Assembly: GCA_947630375.1 (NCBI GenBank)
Contig: CANRHH010000006.1
Span: 1-64,000 of the forward strand
Source of the DNA: an uncultured Oscillospiraceae bacterium
Lineage (GTDB): Bacteria; Bacillota; Clostridia; Oscillospirales; Oscillospiraceae
DNA: 64,000 nucleotides
Direction of reading: 5' to 3'
Made by a program: the position numbers and the translations under genes. Shown here one piece after another: positions 1 to 7,089 of the stretch. A model generated the notes under the pieces. It worked only from the letters and a program-made list of their open reading frames with translations, ran no database searches and was not told the origin of the DNA. Within the stretch, counting starts at the first letter, position 1. The number at the start of each line of letters is the position of its first letter.

Positions 1-615
1 ACCAAGAAGGGCATCACCGCCATCCAGATGGACCTGAAAAACGACGGCCTGAAGCACGAGATCGTGAAGAAGGCCTTTGAGATGACCCACGAGGCCCGGC
101 TGCAGATCCTGGACGAGATCATGCTGCCCGTCATCAGCGAGCCCCGCCATGAGCTGGCCCCCACCGCCCCCAAGATGATCAAGATGACCATCGATCCTGA
201 CAAGATCCGCGAGGTCATCGGCTCCGGCGGCAAGGTCATCCAGAAGATCACCGCCGACACCGGCTGCAAGATCGACATCGAGGACGACGGCTCCATCTAC
301 ATCGCCAGCGCCGATATCGAGGCCTGCCGGGCCGCCCGCAAGACCATCGAGGACATCGTCTTTGAGCCCGAGGTGGGCGCGCTGTACTACGGCGAAGTCA
401 AGCGCATCATCTCCAACCTGGGCGCTTTTGTGGAGCTGGCCCCGGGCAAGGACGCCATGTGCCACATCAAGGACCTGGAGTTCAAGCGCACCGAGAAGGT
501 GGAAGACGTGCTCAACGTGGGCGACAAGACCTGGGTCAAGTTCATCGGCATCGACGAGAAGGGCCGCTGGAACATCTCCCGGAAGGACGCGCTGCGCGCC
601 CGCGGCGAGGCCTGA
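1..615 (+). CDS. pnp: Polyribonucleotide nucleotidyltransferase, C-terminal part
   Basis: The reading frame is open from the first base, so this is the 3' end of a gene that begins upstream. PNPase is a phosphorolytic 3'-5' exoribonuclease of the RNA degradation machinery. Visible are the end of the second RNase PH-like core (MTHEARLQILDEI), then a KH domain with its GxxG loop (IREVIGSGGKVIQKI, about residues 63-77 of the visible part) and an S1 domain (YYGEVKRIISNLGAFVEL, then HIKDLE). It ends in a normal position after the S1 domain, without a long acidic tail. A strong hairpin follows about 30 bases after the stop. The family assignment is secure from the KH-S1 order and the core motif. 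Confidence 0.95.
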   Translation, partial: TKKGITAIQMDLKNDGLKHEIVKKAFEMTHEARLQILDEIMLPVISEPRHELAPTAPKMIKMTIDPDKIREVIGSGGKVIQKITADTGCKIDIEDDGSIYIASADIEACRAARKTIEDIVFEPEVGALYYGEVKRIISNLGAFVELAPGKDAMCHIKDLEFKRTEKVEDVLNVGDKTWVKFIGIDEKGRWNISRKDALRARGEA

Positions 616-643
616 GGCCCCGGCCAGTACTTTTCGAACCCCC

Positions 644-680
644 AACCCCCGCGGATATTCCGCGGGGGTTTCTGCTTGTG
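644..680 (+). terminator. Hairpin terminator after pnp
   Basis: Perfect 12-bp stem (AACCCCCGCGGA / TCCGCGGGGGTT) with a TAT loop at 644-670, followed by a short T-rich stretch (TTTCTGCTT). The T tract is weak, so termination may be partial. Confidence 0.75.
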
Positions 681-696
681 AACAAAGTCTCGTTGC

Positions 697-860
697 CTTC
701 GCCGCAGAGCGGCGAAGAAAAAATTTAATCTGTTTTTGAGGCAGCTTTGCCGCCTCAAAAACTCTCTAAGGCGAGCCAAGCGAGCCCTCGCGCCGACCAA
801 GCGAAGCGCGATAAGCGCGAGTCCCTCAAATGCGAGCCCAGCGAAGCGGGTCGCATTTGA
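697..860. repeat. Intergenic cluster of three hairpins, dispersed repeat
   Basis: Three inverted repeats lie in a row: 697-717 (CTTCGCCGC/GCGGCGAAG), 733-761 (TTTTTGAGGC/GCCTCAAAAA) and 826-860 (TCAAATGCGA/TCGCATTTGA). The block between them is rich in GCGA/GCGAAGCG words. The core of the last hairpin, CTTCAAATGCGACCCGCTT on the minus strand, reappears on the plus strand near 59865-59885. I see no gene here. Confidence 0.6.
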
Positions 861-901
861 AGCGTATAGCTAAAATGGTGGAAAAACGGCGGGAGGTATA
901 G

Positions 902-930
902 TATAATAAGCGTATATAACCAAAAGGAGA
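902..930 (+). promoter_or_regulatory. -10 box and ribosome binding site before yfbR-like gene
   Basis: TATAAT at 902-907 and AAAGGAGA at 923-930, five bases before the ATG at 936. No convincing -35 box is seen. The -10 box lies very close to the start codon, giving a short leader. Confidence 0.55.
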
Positions 931-935
931 CAGAT

Positions 936-1523
936 ATGAGTGACCATTTCTTTGCCTATCTCTCCCGCATGAAGTACATCGGCCGCTGGAGCCTGATGCG
1001 CAATTCCATGCCGGAGAACATCCAGGAGCACAGCCACAGCACGGCGGTCATCGCCCACGCCTTGGGGGTCATCCGCCGGGACGTGATGCACATCCCCTGC
1101 GACCCCAACGAGTGCGCCGCCGTGGCCCTGTACCACGACTGCCCGGAGATCCTCACCGGGGACCTGCCCACGCCGGTCAAGTACCACAGCCCGGACATCC
1201 GGGGGGCCTACCGGGAGATCGAGGAGCTGGCCTGCCGCCGGCTGCTGGAGACGCTGCCGGAGGAGCTGCGGGGGGCCTATGAGCCGCTGCTCGCCGGCGA
1301 GACCCAAGCGCGGGTACACGACCTGGTGAAGGCGGCGGACAAGCTCTCCGCCTATATCAAGTGCATCGAGGAACGCCGGGCCGGGAACGACGAGTTCCTC
1401 TCCGCCGAGAAACAGACCCGGGCGCTGCTGGAGCAGAGCGGCCTGCCGGAGGTCCGGTATTTTATGGAGCATTTTATCCCGGCCTTCGAGCTGACGCTGG
1501 ACGAGTTGGGGACCATCGGTTGA
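936..1523 (+). CDS. yfbR: HD-domain 5'-deoxynucleotidase, YfbR family
   Basis: YfbR-type enzymes dephosphorylate deoxynucleoside 5'-monophosphates in the cytoplasm. The 195-aa length fits the family. The metal-binding HD motifs are present: H of ENIQEHSHSTAVIAHA (about residue 30), the HD pair in LYHDCPEILTGDLPTPVKY (about residues 68-86), and a C-terminal D in VHDLVKAADKLSAYIKC. The sequence GDLPTPVKY is characteristic of YfbR rather than of other HD hydrolases. The ATG follows a strong AAAGGAGA site. It is probably the first gene of a short transcript with the DUF896 gene 31 bases downstream. Confidence 0.85.
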   Translation: MSDHFFAYLSRMKYIGRWSLMRNSMPENIQEHSHSTAVIAHALGVIRRDVMHIPCDPNECAAVALYHDCPEILTGDLPTPVKYHSPDIRGAYREIEELACRRLLETLPEELRGAYEPLLAGETQARVHDLVKAADKLSAYIKCIEERRAGNDEFLSAEKQTRALLEQSGLPEVRYFMEHFIPAFELTLDELGTIG

Positions 1524-1554
1524 GCCCGCGCCGGCGCGAAGAGAGGAGAGGCAC

Positions 1555-1779
1555 ATGGAACAGAGCAAATTAGACCGGATCAACCAGCTGGCCCGGCTGA
1601 AAAAGGAGCGGGTCCTGACGGAGGCCGAGGCCGCCGAGCAGGCCCGCCTGCGGCAGGAGTACATCGCCGAGTGGCGCCAGGGGGCTATCCAGATCCTGGA
1701 GAACACCTATATCCAGACCCCCGACGGGAAAAAGCATAAGCTCCCCCGGCGCGATGCAAAAGGGGGCGGCCGGCGGTGA
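1555..1779 (+). CDS. DUF896 (UPF0291, YnzC-like) small cytoplasmic protein
   Basis: A 74-aa, charged, helical protein. The pattern IDRINxLARLKKE...LTEAEAAEQARLRQEYI, followed by a C-terminal ITPDGKK-like turn (here IQTPDGKKHKL), is that of the DUF896/YnzC family of Firmicutes; Bacillus subtilis YnzC belongs to the SOS-linked yneA operon. The molecular function is unknown. GAGAGGAG precedes the ATG with normal spacing. Its stop codon overlaps the GTG start of the next small gene (GTGA), which suggests translational coupling. Confidence 0.8.
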   Translation: MEQSKLDRINQLARLKKERVLTEAEAAEQARLRQEYIAEWRQGAIQILENTYIQTPDGKKHKLPRRDAKGGGRR

Positions 1780-1934
1780 GCGCGTGGACGGCTTCTCTGG
1801 GCATCATCGGCGGGGCCGACGGGCCCACGGCCGTGTTTGTCAGCGGGGGACCGGGGGCGCTCTGGGTCCCGCTCCTGCTGCTGGCCGCGGCGGTTCTGCT
1901 GGTGGTTTTCCTGCGGAAAAGAAAAAAGAAGTAA
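1776..1934 (+). CDS. 52-aa single-pass membrane protein with a decarboxylase-beta-like GGADGPT motif
   Basis: A GTG start at 1776 overlaps the preceding stop codon as GTGA, with AGGGGG 1761-1766 at good spacing. The product has an N-terminal segment reading LGIIGGADGPTAVFVS, one strongly hydrophobic helix (WVPLLLLAAAVLLVVFL) and a basic RKRKKK tail. The GGADGPT motif resembles the conserved functional loop of the membrane beta subunit of sodium-pumping decarboxylases (OadB/GcdB/MmdB), yet the protein is far too short to be one. Similar short proteins are, from memory, often annotated as decarboxylase beta subunits in Clostridia. The role is unknown; coding status is supported by the overlap, ribosome site and membrane topology. 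Confidence 0.65.
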   Translation: MSAWTASLGIIGGADGPTAVFVSGGPGALWVPLLLLAAAVLLVVFLRKRKKK

Positions 1935-2043
1935 CGGGGTCCGCCCAAAACGGCCGCCTAAGCTGCAATTTTTTGCTTGTGCTCCGCGTATATTTGGGGT
2001 ATAGTATAGGGACTGAACGATGTACGGCATGGCAGGAGGCGGC

Positions 2044-2859
2044 ATGGACAACAGACCGATCGGTATTTTCGATTCCGGCTTGGGCGGCCTGACGGCGGTC
2101 CGGGCCCTGCGGCGGCTCATGCCCCGGGAAGATCTCTTGTATTTTGGCGACACCGGCCGCCTGCCCTACGGGGAGAAGAGCCGGGAACAGCTGCGGCGGA
2201 TGGCCCGGCAGGATCTGGACTATATGGCCTCCTTCGGCGTCAAGGCCGTCTTAGTGGCCTGCGGGACCCTGTCCAGCAACGCGGAGGAGGTGCTGGAGAG
2301 CGCCCCGCTGCCGGTGTTCGGCGTGCTGAAGGCGGGCGTCCGGGCCCTGGCCCAGGCCGGGGGAAGCGCCCCGGCGGCGGTGCTGGCCACCCGGGCCAGC
2401 ATCGAAAGCGGAAGCTTTGCCCGCGCCTTTCATGCCCTGGCCCCGGGGCGGGAGCTGATCTCGGTGCCCTGTCCGGCCCTGGTGCCCCTGATCGAGAGCG
2501 GGCACACCGGGCCCGGGGACCCGCTGCTGGCAGAGGCGCTGGAGGAATACCTGGCGCCGGTGCGCCGGGCCGGGGCCTCGGCGCTGCTCTTGGGCTGCAC
2601 CCATTACGGGCTCATCCGCCGGGCCCTCTCCGCCCGGCTGGGGGAGAGAGTCGCTTTAGTGGAGGCCTCGGACCGGGGCGCGGCGGAGCTGGCCGCCTTT
2701 TTGGAGCGGCAGGGGCTCACCGGCGGCCAGGGCCGGGAGACGTTTTATGCCAGCGGCAGCCCGGAGGACTTTGCCGCCTCGGCCTCGGCCTTCTTGGGCC
2801 GGGAGCTGGAGGGGCAGGTCCGGCAGGCGCCGCGGATGGAGGTGTGGGAAAAATGCTGA
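2044..2859 (+). CDS. murI: Glutamate racemase
   Basis: Makes D-glutamate for peptidoglycan. The 271-aa protein opens with the family signature IGIFDSGLGGLTAVRAL and FGDTGRLPYG. The two catalytic cysteines are in VACGTLSSN (about residue 71) and LLLGCTHYGLI (about residue 184). The first motif reads ACGT where the classical enzyme has ACNT, and the second reads CTHYG instead of CTHYP, so this is a divergent member. An in-frame ATG lies at 2020, but AGGAGG at 2034-2039 serves the ATG at 2044, which I chose. It overlaps the next gene by a few bases. Confidence 0.87.
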   Translation: MDNRPIGIFDSGLGGLTAVRALRRLMPREDLLYFGDTGRLPYGEKSREQLRRMARQDLDYMASFGVKAVLVACGTLSSNAEEVLESAPLPVFGVLKAGVRALAQAGGSAPAAVLATRASIESGSFARAFHALAPGRELISVPCPALVPLIESGHTGPGDPLLAEALEEYLAPVRRAGASALLLGCTHYGLIRRALSARLGERVALVEASDRGAAELAAFLERQGLTGGQGRETFYASGSPEDFAASASAFLGRELEGQVRQAPRMEVWEKC

Positions 2860-3293
2860 AAGATGTGCTGATCTCCATGAAAAGCATCCTGGACTACGGC
2901 CAGGACGAGGAGAACAGCTTAGAGTTCGTGACCGAGGGCTATTATTTCTATGACGGGTCCGTGGGCTGCCTGAGCTATCAGGAGAGCGAGGTCACCGGCA
3001 TGGAGGGCACCCGCACCAGTGTGCTGGTGGGGCCTGACGGCGTGGTGGTGGACCGGGACGGGACCATCAACAGCCGGATGGTCTTCCGGGAGGGGCTGAA
3101 AAACTCCTTTCAGTATGCCACGCCCTACGGCACCGCCACCTTTGGGGTGGACACCCGCCGTATCCGGCATGACTTCGGGGAAAACGGCGGGAATATGGAG
3201 ATCGACTACGTGGTGGATATGGAGCACACCGTGGTCACCCGGAATAAATTTCAGATCACAGTGAAGGAAACGGGGGAACAGGCCCATGGCTAA
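2853..3293 (+). CDS. DUF1934 beta-barrel protein
   Basis: A 146-aa protein of the DUF1934 (calycin-like, YwiB-type) family. In Firmicutes these small beta-barrels often sit directly before argS, as here. Supporting patterns are ISMKSILDYGQDEENSLEF at the N-terminus, YYFYDGSVGCLSYQESEVTGMEG, and FGVDTRRIRHDF near the middle. The ATG at 2853 has GGAGGT nine bases upstream inside the end of murI; a GTG at 2844 is the alternative. The 3' end overlaps argS by eight bases. Biochemical function is not known. Confidence 0.8.
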   Translation: MLKDVLISMKSILDYGQDEENSLEFVTEGYYFYDGSVGCLSYQESEVTGMEGTRTSVLVGPDGVVVDRDGTINSRMVFREGLKNSFQYATPYGTATFGVDTRRIRHDFGENGGNMEIDYVVDMEHTVVTRNKFQITVKETGEQAHG

Positions 3294-5031
3294 TTTGATC
3301 CAGAGCGCGAAGGACGCGGTTGAAAACCTGATACAGGCCGCCTATACCCGGGCGGCGGAGAAGGGAGAGCTGCCCGCCGGCGCGGCGCTGACGGGCATGG
3401 TGGAGATCCCCAAGGACACCGCCAACGGGGACTTTGCCGCCAACCACGCCATGACCGGCGCCCGCGCCCTGCATATGGCCCCCCGGAAGATCGCCCAGGC
3501 CCTGATCGAAAACATGGACCTGGCGGGCAGCTGGTTTGCCTCTGTGGAGGCGGCGGGCCCGGGCTTTATCAACTTCCGCCTGGCGGACAGCTGGTACGGG
3601 GACGTGCTGCGCACCGTGGCCGCCGAGGGGGCGGACTACGGCCGCTGCCGCGACGGCGGCGGGAAAAAGCTGATGGTGGAGTTCGTCTCCGCCAACCCCA
3701 CGGGCCCCATGCACATGGGCAACGCCCGGGGCGGCGTCTTGGGGGACGCCCTGGCCGCGGTGCTGGACCGGGCGGGCTGGCAGGTCTCCCGGGAGTTCTA
3801 TGTCAACGACGCGGGCAACCAGATCGAGAAGTTCGCCTCCTCCATCGACGCCCGCTACCGGCAGCTGATCCTGGGGGAGGAGGCGGTCCCCTTCCCGGAG
3901 GACGGCTACCATGGGGACGATATCCGGGATCTGGCCGCCGCCTTCCGGGCGGAAAACGGCGACGCCTGGCTGGACAGGAGCGAGCCGGAGCGGCACCGGG
4001 CCATGGCCCGGTTCGGCCTGGACCGGAACATCCCCAAAATGCAGGCGGATCTGCGCCGTTACGGCATCGAGTACGACAAGTGGTTTTTTGAATCCGAGCT
4101 CCACGAGAGCGGCTATGTGGCCGAGACGGTGGACAAGCTGACGGAGCTGGGCCACACCTATGAAAAGGACGGGGCCCTGTGGCTGCGGACCTCCCGGATC
4201 CTGGCGGACAAGCTCCGCTCTGCCGGCAAAAAGCCGGAGGAGATCGAGAAGCTGGACCTGAAGGACGATGTGCTCCGCCGGGCCAACGGCTTTTACACCT
4301 ACTTTGCCGCGGACATCGCCTACCACCGGAACAAGTTCGAGAAGCGGGGCTTTGACAAGGTGGTCAACGTCTGGGGCGCGGACCACCACGGCCACGTGGC
4401 CCGGCTCAAAGGGGCCATGGACGCCCTGGGTCTGGACGGAGAGCACCGGCTGGACATCGTGCTGATGCAGCTGGTAAAGCTCACCCGGGGCGGCGAAGTG
4501 GTGCGTATGTCCAAGCGGACCGGCAAGGCCATCTCTCTGACAGACCTGCTGGACGAGATCCCCGTGGACGCGGCCCGGTATTTCTTCAACTCCCGGCCCG
4601 AGTCCCCGGTGGAGTTCGATCTGGAGCTGGCCGTCCGGCAGGACAGCGAGAACCCGGTGTACTATGTCCAGTACGCCCACGCCCGCATCTGCACCATGCT
4701 GGAAAACCTGGCCGCCGAGGGGCACCCGGTGCCCGCGCCGGAGGCCCTCCGGCCGGAGCTGCTGTCCACGGCGGAGGAGCGGGAGCTCATCAAGCAGCTG
4801 GCCGCCCTGCCCGAGGAGATCCGGCAGGCCGCCCGGGACTACGACCCCAGCCGGCTCAACCGCTTCGCCATGGAGCTGGCCGCCCGTTTCCACAAATTCT
4901 ATACGGTCTGCCGCCTGAAAGGGGCCCAGGAGGAGCTGCTGCGCTCCCGGCTCCTGCTTGCGAACGCCACCCGGCAGGTGCTGGCCCTGGCGCTGAGCCT
5001 CATCGGCGTCTCCGCCCCGGAGAAGATGTAA
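3286..5031 (+). CDS. argS: Arginyl-tRNA synthetase
   Basis: Class I synthetase charging tRNA-Arg. The 581-aa length is typical. The N-terminal additional domain (about residues 1-110) precedes the HIGH-like sequence SANPTGPMHMGNARGG (about residues 126-141), in which HMGN stands for HIGH. VWGADHHGHVARLKGAM and the KMSKS equivalent RMSKRTGKAISL follow (about residue 405), then a C-terminal anticodon-binding helical domain ending LALALSLIGVSAPEKM. The start overlaps the DUF1934 gene, so it is probably translated by coupling. A strong terminator follows. Confidence 0.97.
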   Translation: MANLIQSAKDAVENLIQAAYTRAAEKGELPAGAALTGMVEIPKDTANGDFAANHAMTGARALHMAPRKIAQALIENMDLAGSWFASVEAAGPGFINFRLADSWYGDVLRTVAAEGADYGRCRDGGGKKLMVEFVSANPTGPMHMGNARGGVLGDALAAVLDRAGWQVSREFYVNDAGNQIEKFASSIDARYRQLILGEEAVPFPEDGYHGDDIRDLAAAFRAENGDAWLDRSEPERHRAMARFGLDRNIPKMQADLRRYGIEYDKWFFESELHESGYVAETVDKLTELGHTYEKDGALWLRTSRILADKLRSAGKKPEEIEKLDLKDDVLRRANGFYTYFAADIAYHRNKFEKRGFDKVVNVWGADHHGHVARLKGAMDALGLDGEHRLDIVLMQLVKLTRGGEVVRMSKRTGKAISLTDLLDEIPVDAARYFFNSRPESPVEFDLELAVRQDSENPVYYVQYAHARICTMLENLAAEGHPVPAPEALRPELLSTAEERELIKQLAALPEEIRQAARDYDPSRLNRFAMELAARFHKFYTVCRLKGAQEELLRSRLLLANATRQVLALALSLIGVSAPEKM

Positions 5032-5054
5032 GGCGCTTCAAAGTCGACACGCTC

Positions 5055-5095
5055 ACCCCCCTCCGTGAAAATTCACGGAGGGGGGTTAATTTTTT
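5055..5095 (+). terminator. Strong rho-independent terminator after argS
   Basis: A 15-bp perfect stem, ACCCCCCTCCGTGAA / TTCACGGAGGGGGGT, with a two-base loop (5055-5086), followed by TAATTTTTTC. It separates the murI-argS transcript from the regulated ABC operon. Confidence 0.92.
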
Positions 5096-5098
5096 CTC

Positions 5099-5153
5099 TT
5101 GACAAAGGAATATATCTGTGTTATTGTATTAATCACTTAATACAATAACACAG
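5099..5153 (+). promoter_or_regulatory. Promoter with perfect 17-bp palindromic operator for the GntR-ABC operon
   Basis: TTGACA at 5099-5104 and TATTGT at 5122-5127 are separated by 17 bases. A perfect inverted repeat, CTGTGTTATTGTATTAA (5116-5132), TCAC, TTAATACAATAACACAG (5137-5153), covers the -10 box and the presumed start point. A dimeric GntR repressor bound there would block RNA polymerase, so autorepression by the gene directly downstream is the natural reading. AAAAGGGGG at 5154-5162 is the ribosome site for the ATG at 5170. Confidence 0.88.
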
Positions 5154-5169
5154 AAAAGGGGGCTGCCGG

Positions 5170-5553
5170 ATGGAGTGGAAGATCCGAAACGATCTGCCCA
5201 TCTATGCCCAGCTGGTGGACCAGATCAAGCTGGCCGTTGCCTCCGGGGCTTTTTCCCCGGGGGAGAGGCTGGCTTCGGTCCGGGACATGGCGGCGGAGGC
5301 GGGGGTGAACCCCAACACCATGCAGCGGGCGCTCCAGGAGCTGGAGCGGGAGGGCATCGTCTATTCCCAGCGCACCGCGGGCCGCTTTGTGACGGAGGAT
5401 GCGGCGGTGATCGAGGAGGCGAAGAGGAGCCTGGCCCGGGAGCGGACCCGGAATTTCTTAGAGGCCATGGCCGCCCTGGGCTACAGCGGGGCGGAGCTGC
5501 TGGCGCTGCTGTCTGAAAACATGGAGGAGGAAGAACATGGACGCGATTCTTGA
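5170..5553 (+). CDS. GntR-family transcriptional repressor, YtrA subfamily
   Basis: A 127-aa protein with an N-terminal winged helix (IYAQLVDQIKLAVASGAFSP, then RLASVRDMAAEAGVNPNTM, about residues 11-53) and only a short helical tail. This is the YtrA layout, in which the effector domain is reduced to a dimerisation helix. Such regulators repress their own operon with a neighbouring ABC transporter and often answer to cell-wall-active compounds. The perfect palindrome just upstream is its likely site. It overlaps the ATPase gene by 17 bases. Inducer unknown. Confidence 0.9.
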   Translation: MEWKIRNDLPIYAQLVDQIKLAVASGAFSPGERLASVRDMAAEAGVNPNTMQRALQELEREGIVYSQRTAGRFVTEDAAVIEEAKRSLARERTRNFLEAMAALGYSGAELLALLSENMEEEEHGRDS

Positions 5554-6235
5554 ATGCCGGGCCCTGGGCAAGCGCTTCGGCGCCACGCAGGCCCTGGAAA
5601 ATGTGAACATCCGCATCGAGCCGGGCCGGGTCGTGGGCCTGCTGGGTCCCAACGGCAGCGGCAAAACCACGCTGCTGAAGCTGGCCAACGGCCTGCTGAG
5701 CCCCAGCGAGGGGGAGATCCTGACCGCCGGGCAGAGGCCCGGGCCGGCGTCCAAGGCGCTGGTATCCTACCTGCCGGACCGGACTTTCCTGCCCGAGTGG
5801 ATGGGGGTGCCCCAGCTGCTGCATTTTTACGGGGACTTTTACGCGGATTTTGACCGGGCCAAGGCGGAGGACATGCTCCGGCGGCTGGGCATCCCGGAGG
5901 GGCAGCAGATCAAGCACATGTCCAAGGGCACCCGGGAGAAGGTGCAGCTGATCTTGGTGATGAGCCGGGCGGCCAGGCTGTATCTGCTGGATGAGCCCAT
6001 CGGCGGCGTGGACCCGGCCACCCGGGACTATATCCTGGACACCATCATCCGCAACTACAACCCGGAGGCGGCGGTGGTGATCTCCACCCATCTGATCGCC
6101 GACGTGGAGCAGGTGCTGGACGAGGTGGTGCTGATCCACGGCGGGCATGTGGTGCTCCAGTCCTCGGTGGACGACATCCGGGAGAAATACGGCAAGAGCG
6201 TGGACGGCTATTTCAGGGAGGTGTTCAGATGTTAG
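5537..6235 (+). CDS. ABC transporter ATP-binding protein, YtrB-like
   Basis: A 232-aa nucleotide-binding subunit. Walker A is LGPNGSGKTTLLK (about residues 36-48), Walker B is LYLLDEPIGGVDPATRD, and the switch histidine is in VVISTHLIADVEQVLDE. The signature loop reads MSKGTREKVQL rather than LSGGQ, a substitution common in this exporter group. It is coupled to the repressor gene upstream and overlaps the permease gene by seven bases. Together they form a two-component exporter; the exported compound cannot be told from sequence. Confidence 0.92.
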   Translation: MDAILECRALGKRFGATQALENVNIRIEPGRVVGLLGPNGSGKTTLLKLANGLLSPSEGEILTAGQRPGPASKALVSYLPDRTFLPEWMGVPQLLHFYGDFYADFDRAKAEDMLRRLGIPEGQQIKHMSKGTREKVQLILVMSRAARLYLLDEPIGGVDPATRDYILDTIIRNYNPEAAVVISTHLIADVEQVLDEVVLIHGGHVVLQSSVDDIREKYGKSVDGYFREVFRC

Positions 6236-7053
6236 GCAAACTGTTGAAGCATGAGGCGATCGCCACCGGGCGGATCATGCTGCCGCTGCTGGGGGCGATG
6301 GTCCTGCTGGCCGGGATGGCCAACCTCTCCTATTTGGGCGTCCAGGCCACGGACAGCGGCCTGCTCCACACGCCGCTGTATTTTATCATCGGGCTGTTTT
6401 TCCTGGGCCTCTTCGCCGCGCTGGTGCTGACCGTGGTGCTGCTGATCCAGCGCTTTTACAAGAACCTGCTGAAGGACGAGGGCTATCTGATGTTCACCCT
6501 GCCCGTGAGCGTCCATGCCCTGGTGTGGGCAAAGCTGCTGGTGGCCTGCCTGTGGCTGCTGCTGTGCGCGCTTGTCTGTGCGCTGCTCTTCACGCTGACC
6601 CTGCTCCATCTGATGCACATCGATCTGGGGCTGTTTATAAGCCGCTTTCCCGCCGTATCGGACTTCTTTGACTGGATGTTCCGGGAGATGGGGGCCAGTA
6701 TGGTGGACCGGATCCTCTTTTGGACAGAGTTTGCTCTGGCCGCCCTGCTGGGCCTGCTGAACGCGGGGCTGCTGTTTTACGCGGCCATGGCCATCGGCCA
6801 GTGCGCCGGGAAGAATAAGCTGCTGATGTCGGTGCTGGCCTTTCTGGGGCTGCGCTTTGTCAATCAGCTGGTGGTCTCCTTCTCCGCGGTGGCCGGGAGC
6901 CGGTGGCTCTGGGATGTGGGCTCGGTCCTGCTGGGAGATACGGCCCGGCTCCATGCCTTGGAGCTGATGATCGTGATCTCCAGCCTTTTGAAGGGCGCGG
7001 TGCTGTACGTGTTGACGGTCCTGCCCCTGCAAAAGAGGCTGAATTTAGAATAA
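6229..7053 (+). CDS. ABC transporter permease (multi-pass membrane protein)
   Basis: A 274-aa protein with about six hydrophobic segments. Two lie near the N-terminus (MLPLLGAMVLLAGM; FIIGLFFLGLFAALVLTVVL), one around residues 95-125, two in the middle and a last one near the C-terminus (LLKGAVLYVLTVLPL). The sequence YKNLLKDEGYLMFTLPVS is typical of ABC-2-like permeases in YtrA-regulated operons of Clostridia. It starts inside the end of the ATPase gene and is the last gene before the bidirectional terminator. Confidence 0.85.
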   Translation: MLGKLLKHEAIATGRIMLPLLGAMVLLAGMANLSYLGVQATDSGLLHTPLYFIIGLFFLGLFAALVLTVVLLIQRFYKNLLKDEGYLMFTLPVSVHALVWAKLLVACLWLLLCALVCALLFTLTLLHLMHIDLGLFISRFPAVSDFFDWMFREMGASMVDRILFWTEFALAALLGLLNAGLLFYAAMAIGQCAGKNKLLMSVLAFLGLRFVNQLVVSFSAVAGSRWLWDVGSVLLGDTARLHALELMIVISSLLKGAVLYVLTVLPLQKRLNLE

Positions 7054-7088
7054 AAAAACGTCCGGACTTTTGTCCGGACGTTTTTTTT
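7052..7088. terminator. Bidirectional terminator between convergent genes
   Basis: AAAAAAACGTCCGGAC, TTTT, GTCCGGACGTTTTTTTT: a GC-rich stem flanked by A tract and T tract, so it works on both strands. It ends the ABC operon and the MATE gene that converges on it. Confidence 0.95.
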
Positions 7089-7089
7089 A

